DNA of 64,000 bases from positions 1-64,000 of the forward strand of contig JAATET010000078.1 of assembly GCA_015655545.1 (NCBI GenBank), given 5' to 3'. This document shows, in pieces, positions 60,492 through 64,000 of this stretch; position 1 is the first letter of the stretch; every line of letters starts with the position of its first letter. The position numbers and the translations under genes are program-made. This DNA is from Chthoniobacterales bacterium. Its GTDB lineage: Bacteria > Verrucomicrobiota > Verrucomicrobiia > Chthoniobacterales > JAATET01. A model generated the notes under the pieces. The model made no database searches, was not told the DNA's origin, and saw nothing but the letters and a program-made list of their open reading frames with translations.

Positions 60492-61514
60492 TTAATTAAT
60501 CCGCACGACGCCCGAGCCAGGCACGATGCGGCCGATCACGCGACCTTTCGTTTGCCTGAGCACGGCCGGCGCGGATTTCCCGGAAACGATCAGCACCATG
60601 CCGATGCCCATGTTGAAAACCTGGAACATTTCCAGACGATCCACCTTTCCGGCTTTGCCGATGGTTTCGAAAATCGCGGGCACTTTCCACGCCGCCGTAT
60701 CGATCTCAGCGTCACGATCGGCGGGAAGCGCGCGCGGAAGGTTATCGATCAGGCCGCCCCCGGTGATGTGGGCGGCGGCTTTGAGCACACGCGGCGGGAG
60801 GCTCGCCATGAGCGGCTGGTAGTTTCGGTGCACGCGGAGGAGCTCGTCGCCGAGGGTGCTTTTTGCGGTGGTGACGCCCGCGAGTTTCGACCGCGGAGTG
60901 AGTTTCATTTTGTCGAAAAGAACGCTGCGCGCGAGCGAGTAGCCGTTCGTGTGGAGGCCGTTCGAGGCGAGGCCGATGAGCACATCGCCTTTACGGACGG
61001 CGGAACCGTCGAGCATTTTGGCGCGGTCGACCACGCCGACGATCGTGCCGGCAAGATCGTATTCGCCGGGCTGATACATGCCGGGCATCTGCGCGGTCTC
61101 GCCGCCGATCAACGCGCATCCGCCGGCCTTGCAGGCTTTGGCGAAGCCTTTGAGGATTTGCGTGAAGACCTTTGGCTCGAGCGTGGCGGAGGCGAGGTAA
61201 TCGAGGAAGAAAAGCGGGCGCGCTCCGACGACGGCGATGTCGTTGATGCAGTGATTGACGAGATCCTGGCCGATGGTGTCGTGTTTGTCCGCGGCGAAGG
61301 CGATTTTCAATTTCGTGCCGACGCCATCCACGCTGGAGACGAGCACGGGCTCTTTCATGCCCCGGAAATCGGGTTTAAAAAGCCCGCCGAAGCCGCCGAT
61401 CTTGCCGAGCACTTCGGGACCGTGCGTGTCGCGCACGAGCTTCTGGATTCCGCTTTTGACCTGGTTGCCCAGGTCCACATCGACGCCGGCGGCGGCGTAG
61501 GCTTTTTTGCTCAT
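60492..61514 (-). CDS. purM: Phosphoribosylformylglycinamidine cyclo-ligase
   Basis: AYAAAGVDVDLGNQ, SVDGVGTKLKIAF, GGCALIGGETAQMPGMYQPGEYDLAG. Confidence 0.96.
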   Translation of the reverse strand: MSKKAYAAAGVDVDLGNQVKSGIQKLVRDTHGPEVLGKIGGFGGLFKPDFRGMKEPVLVSSVDGVGTKLKIAFAADKHDTIGQDLVNHCINDIAVVGARPLFFLDYLASATLEPKVFTQILKGFAKACKAGGCALIGGETAQMPGMYQPGEYDLAGTIVGVVDRAKMLDGSAVRKGDVLIGLASNGLHTNGYSLARSVLFDKMKLTPRSKLAGVTTAKSTLGDELLRVHRNYQPLMASLPPRVLKAAAHITGGGLIDNLPRALPADRDAEIDTAAWKVPAIFETIGKAGKVDRLEMFQVFNMGIGMVLIVSGKSAPAVLRQTKGRVIGRIVPGSGVVRIN

Positions 61515-62998
61515 GAAGATTTGGTATCCGCGAAAAGTGCGGGCTGGACGGCGGGAGGCAGCAGACGCGCTTTGCCGCGGCGGTTTTCCATGACGTATTT
61601 GTCGAAGGCCTCGTCGTAAGGCAGGGGATAATGTCCGTCGAAGCAGGCCATGCAGAAATTTTCTTTCGGCAGGCCGGTGGCGCGCACCATCGAATCCACC
61701 TCAAGATAGCCGAGGCTGTCGGCGCCAAGATAGTCGCGGATTTGCTCGGGCGTCATCTGGTTTGCGAGAAGTTTTTCGGGATCGGGAAAATCGATGCCGT
61801 AATAGCAGGCGTGCTTGTGCGGCGGGCAGCTGATGCGGACGTGCACCTCCTTGGCGCCGGCTTCACGGAGGTTCACGACGCGGGTGCGTGCCGTCGTGCC
61901 GCGCACGATGGAATCGTCGATGACGACGACGCGTTTGCCGCGCACGGCTTCGCCGATGAGGTTCAATTTCACGCGCACGTTGAAATCGCGAATGAGCTGC
62001 GTGGGCTGGATGAAGGTGCGGCCGATATAGTGGTTGCGCACGAAGGCGAGATCGAACGGGATGCCGAGCTCGTCGGAAAACCCGAGCGCGGCGTAAATGC
62101 CGGAATCCGGCACGGGCACGACGATGTCGGCCTCGACGGGATGCAGGCGCGCGAGCTCCCGGCCCATTTGCACCCGCACTTCCTTCACGTTCATGTCGTC
62201 GATGTTGCTGTCGGGGCGAGCGAAATAGACGTATTCGAAAATGCAGAAGGATTTCTTCGCGCGGCGGAATGGCCACTCGGAGCGGATGCCGTCCTTATCG
62301 ATGATGACGACTTCACCGGGCTCGATCTCGCGGAGGAATTCCGCGTGGATGAGATCGAACGCACAGGTCTCGCTCGAGAGCACGTAGGCGCCGTCGAGAC
62401 GCCCAAGCGAAAGCGGACGGAAGCCGAAGGGATCGCGCACGCCGATGAGCTCGTTCTCGCCCATGATGACCATGGAGAACGCGCCTTCCATGCGGCGCAA
62501 CGAGGCGAGCGGGTTGCTCGGATCGCTGGCTTTGGCGAGCAGATGCAGCGCGATCTCGCTATCGACCGTCGTCTGGAAAATGGAGCCCTCGGCTTCGAGC
62601 TCGATGCGGAGCTGGGCGGCGTTGACGAGATTGCCGTTGTGCGCTATGGCGAGCTGCCCGCGCGAGGTATCGACGAGGAATGGCTGCGCGTTTTTGAGAT
62701 TGCTCGAGCCGGTCGTGGAATAGCGGACATGGCCGATCGCGCGGTCGCCGGGGAGCTGCTCGAGATCTTTCATCGTGAAGACCTGTGAGACGAGGCCCAT
62801 GCCCTTGTGACTGCCAAAAACCTTGTTCGTGCCGTCGGAGGTGACGATGCCCGCGCTCTCCTGCCCGCGATGCTGGAGGGCGAAGAGGCCGTAGTAGGTG
62901 AGGATCGCCGCGTCGGCGTGGCCGAAAATGGCGAAGACGCCGCACTCGTGAGAGGGTTTGTTCAAATCTTTTGGGGCGCGAGGTTGAGGATTTTCCAC
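61511..62998 (-). CDS. purF: Amidophosphoribosyltransferase
   Basis: HECGVFAIFGHADAAILTYYGLFALQHRGQESAGI, RYSTTGSSNLKNAQPF, VVVIDDSIVRGTTARTRV. Confidence 0.96.
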   Translation of the reverse strand: MENPQPRAPKDLNKPSHECGVFAIFGHADAAILTYYGLFALQHRGQESAGIVTSDGTNKVFGSHKGMGLVSQVFTMKDLEQLPGDRAIGHVRYSTTGSSNLKNAQPFLVDTSRGQLAIAHNGNLVNAAQLRIELEAEGSIFQTTVDSEIALHLLAKASDPSNPLASLRRMEGAFSMVIMGENELIGVRDPFGFRPLSLGRLDGAYVLSSETCAFDLIHAEFLREIEPGEVVIIDKDGIRSEWPFRRAKKSFCIFEYVYFARPDSNIDDMNVKEVRVQMGRELARLHPVEADIVVPVPDSGIYAALGFSDELGIPFDLAFVRNHYIGRTFIQPTQLIRDFNVRVKLNLIGEAVRGKRVVVIDDSIVRGTTARTRVVNLREAGAKEVHVRISCPPHKHACYYGIDFPDPEKLLANQMTPEQIRDYLGADSLGYLEVDSMVRATGLPKENFCMACFDGHYPLPYDEAFDKYVMENRRGKARLLPPAVQPALFADTKSS

Positions 62999-63007
62999 CG
63001 GCGGGAT

Positions 63008-63649
63008 TTAGGAGCCGGGGCCGCCCTCGCCGTTTTTGCCGGCATCCGCGTCTTTGTTTTTAAGCTCTTCATCGGCATCGAACGGGCGCACGCCCCCGGG
63101 CGTATAAACCTCGCTTTTTCCGGTGAGCCACGTGCGCTTGACGCTGTCAAACAGCGCCTGCAGCTGCTCTTTGGAATCGAGCCGGAACTCGATCGTGCCG
63201 GCGTGCGTCGTGGACGGATAATTTTTCACCACTTTCGCCCAGGGTTGCTGATCGGCGGGCAGCACTTCATTCGCTTTATCCTGAACGGCGGACTGGACGC
63301 GGTCGACGATGACTTGCGCGCCGGGAAGGTTGCTCGGAGCCTGCGCGGAAATCATCTCGAGATAATAGAAACGCGGCTGAAAGACGCCGGCCGTGCTGAT
63401 GTTCACCTCGGTGACGCGGGCGACGCCGTCGAGGATGTATTGCTGCGTGCTGACGGCATTGATCGAGTTCCGCGCGATGATGTATTCCCCGCCGGGGAGC
63501 TCGGCTTTCCAGAGTGGAAACGCCAGCGGCTTTTTCCCGGGCGGATTATTCTGCTGGCCGTTCCCGCCTTGTTGCTGCGCGGCGAGCGGGTGGGAAAATG
63601 CCAGGACGCCAAGCATGGCCAGCGCGGAGGCGGGAGAAAAACGCATCAT
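63008..63649 (-). CDS. Secreted hypothetical protein
   Basis: MMRFSPASALAMLGVLAFSHPLAAQQ signal peptide start inside the longer track ORF; no family recognised. Confidence 0.72.
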   Translation of the reverse strand: MMRFSPASALAMLGVLAFSHPLAAQQQGGNGQQNNPPGKKPLAFPLWKAELPGGEYIIARNSINAVSTQQYILDGVARVTEVNISTAGVFQPRFYYLEMISAQAPSNLPGAQVIVDRVQSAVQDKANEVLPADQQPWAKVVKNYPSTTHAGTIEFRLDSKEQLQALFDSVKRTWLTGKSEVYTPGGVRPFDADEELKNKDADAGKNGEGGPGS

Positions 63650-63776
63650 GAAAGAGTCGGACGGTAACGCACGTTGAGCCGGGGAATATAGGCACGGGCC
63701 GGGAGGGTTTCCAGTCTTCGTTGCGCGAGTGCAAATAACGCTGGCCTCGATGTCTTTCGCGAGCTTTCCTCGGGGC

Positions 63777-64000
63777 ATGATCCGCTATCGGCCCAACGTG
63801 GCTTTCATCCTCCGGCGCGCGGACGGACGCATCCTGATCGGCGAGCGCAGCGACATCGATGGCGCCTGGCAATTTCCGCAAGGCGGCGTGAACAAAGACG
63901 AGACGATCGAGGAGGCGCTGGCGCGCGAGATGCTCGAGGAAATCTCGCTGGCACCGTCGGACTATCGCATCGTCGAGAAGCGCGGGCCTTACCGTTATGA
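63777..64000 (+). CDS. Nudix hydrolase (RNA pyrophosphohydrolase-like), truncated by window end
   Basis: [58 protein letters not shown] Nudix box; open to the end. Confidence 0.88.
   Translation, partial: MIRYRPNVAFILRRADGRILIGERSDIDGAWQFPQGGVNKDETIEEALAREMLEEISLAPSDYRIVEKRGPYRY

Overview
GC-rich bacterial chromosomal window; gene content (PEP-CTERM, delta-60, FG-GAP and HAF-like proteins, dnaA-dnaN pair) suggests a Verrucomicrobia-like host, which is an inference. Most of the window is ordinary housekeeping: aspartate aminotransferase, GH38 mannosidase/NagA/permease, FloA-NfeD, a PP2C phosphatase/anti-sigma pair, MscL, IlvC/IlvN, cysteine desulfurase, U32 peptidase, polyprenyl synthase, PurN, UvrD-like helicase, M50 protease, MarR-RND efflux, DnaN, DnaA, ArgA, PurM, PurF and a partial Nudix gene. 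There are two tRNAs: Leu(CAA) and Thr(UGU). The accessory region is about 41.5-53.3 kb, between tRNA-Thr and dnaN. It holds a tightly packed, co-directional cluster of secreted-type proteins with unrelated N-terminal architectures (HAF-like pseudogene, delta-60 repeats, FG-GAP repeats, PEP-CTERM fused to HAF-like repeats, alpha/beta hydrolase). All of them end in the same Lys/Arg-rich ~75-85 aa C-terminal module. A LuxR-type regulator diverges from the cluster, with a perfect 20-bp palindrome in the intergenic space. The region ends in a TniQ-like remnant and an array of ~20-bp repeats just downstream of dnaN, reminiscent of a Tn7-like transposon end. A candidate oriC lies upstream of dnaA, and a three-gene operon carries a stand-alone OvoA-type methyltransferase homologue. 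Family names come from reading the supplied translations by eye; no database search was run.
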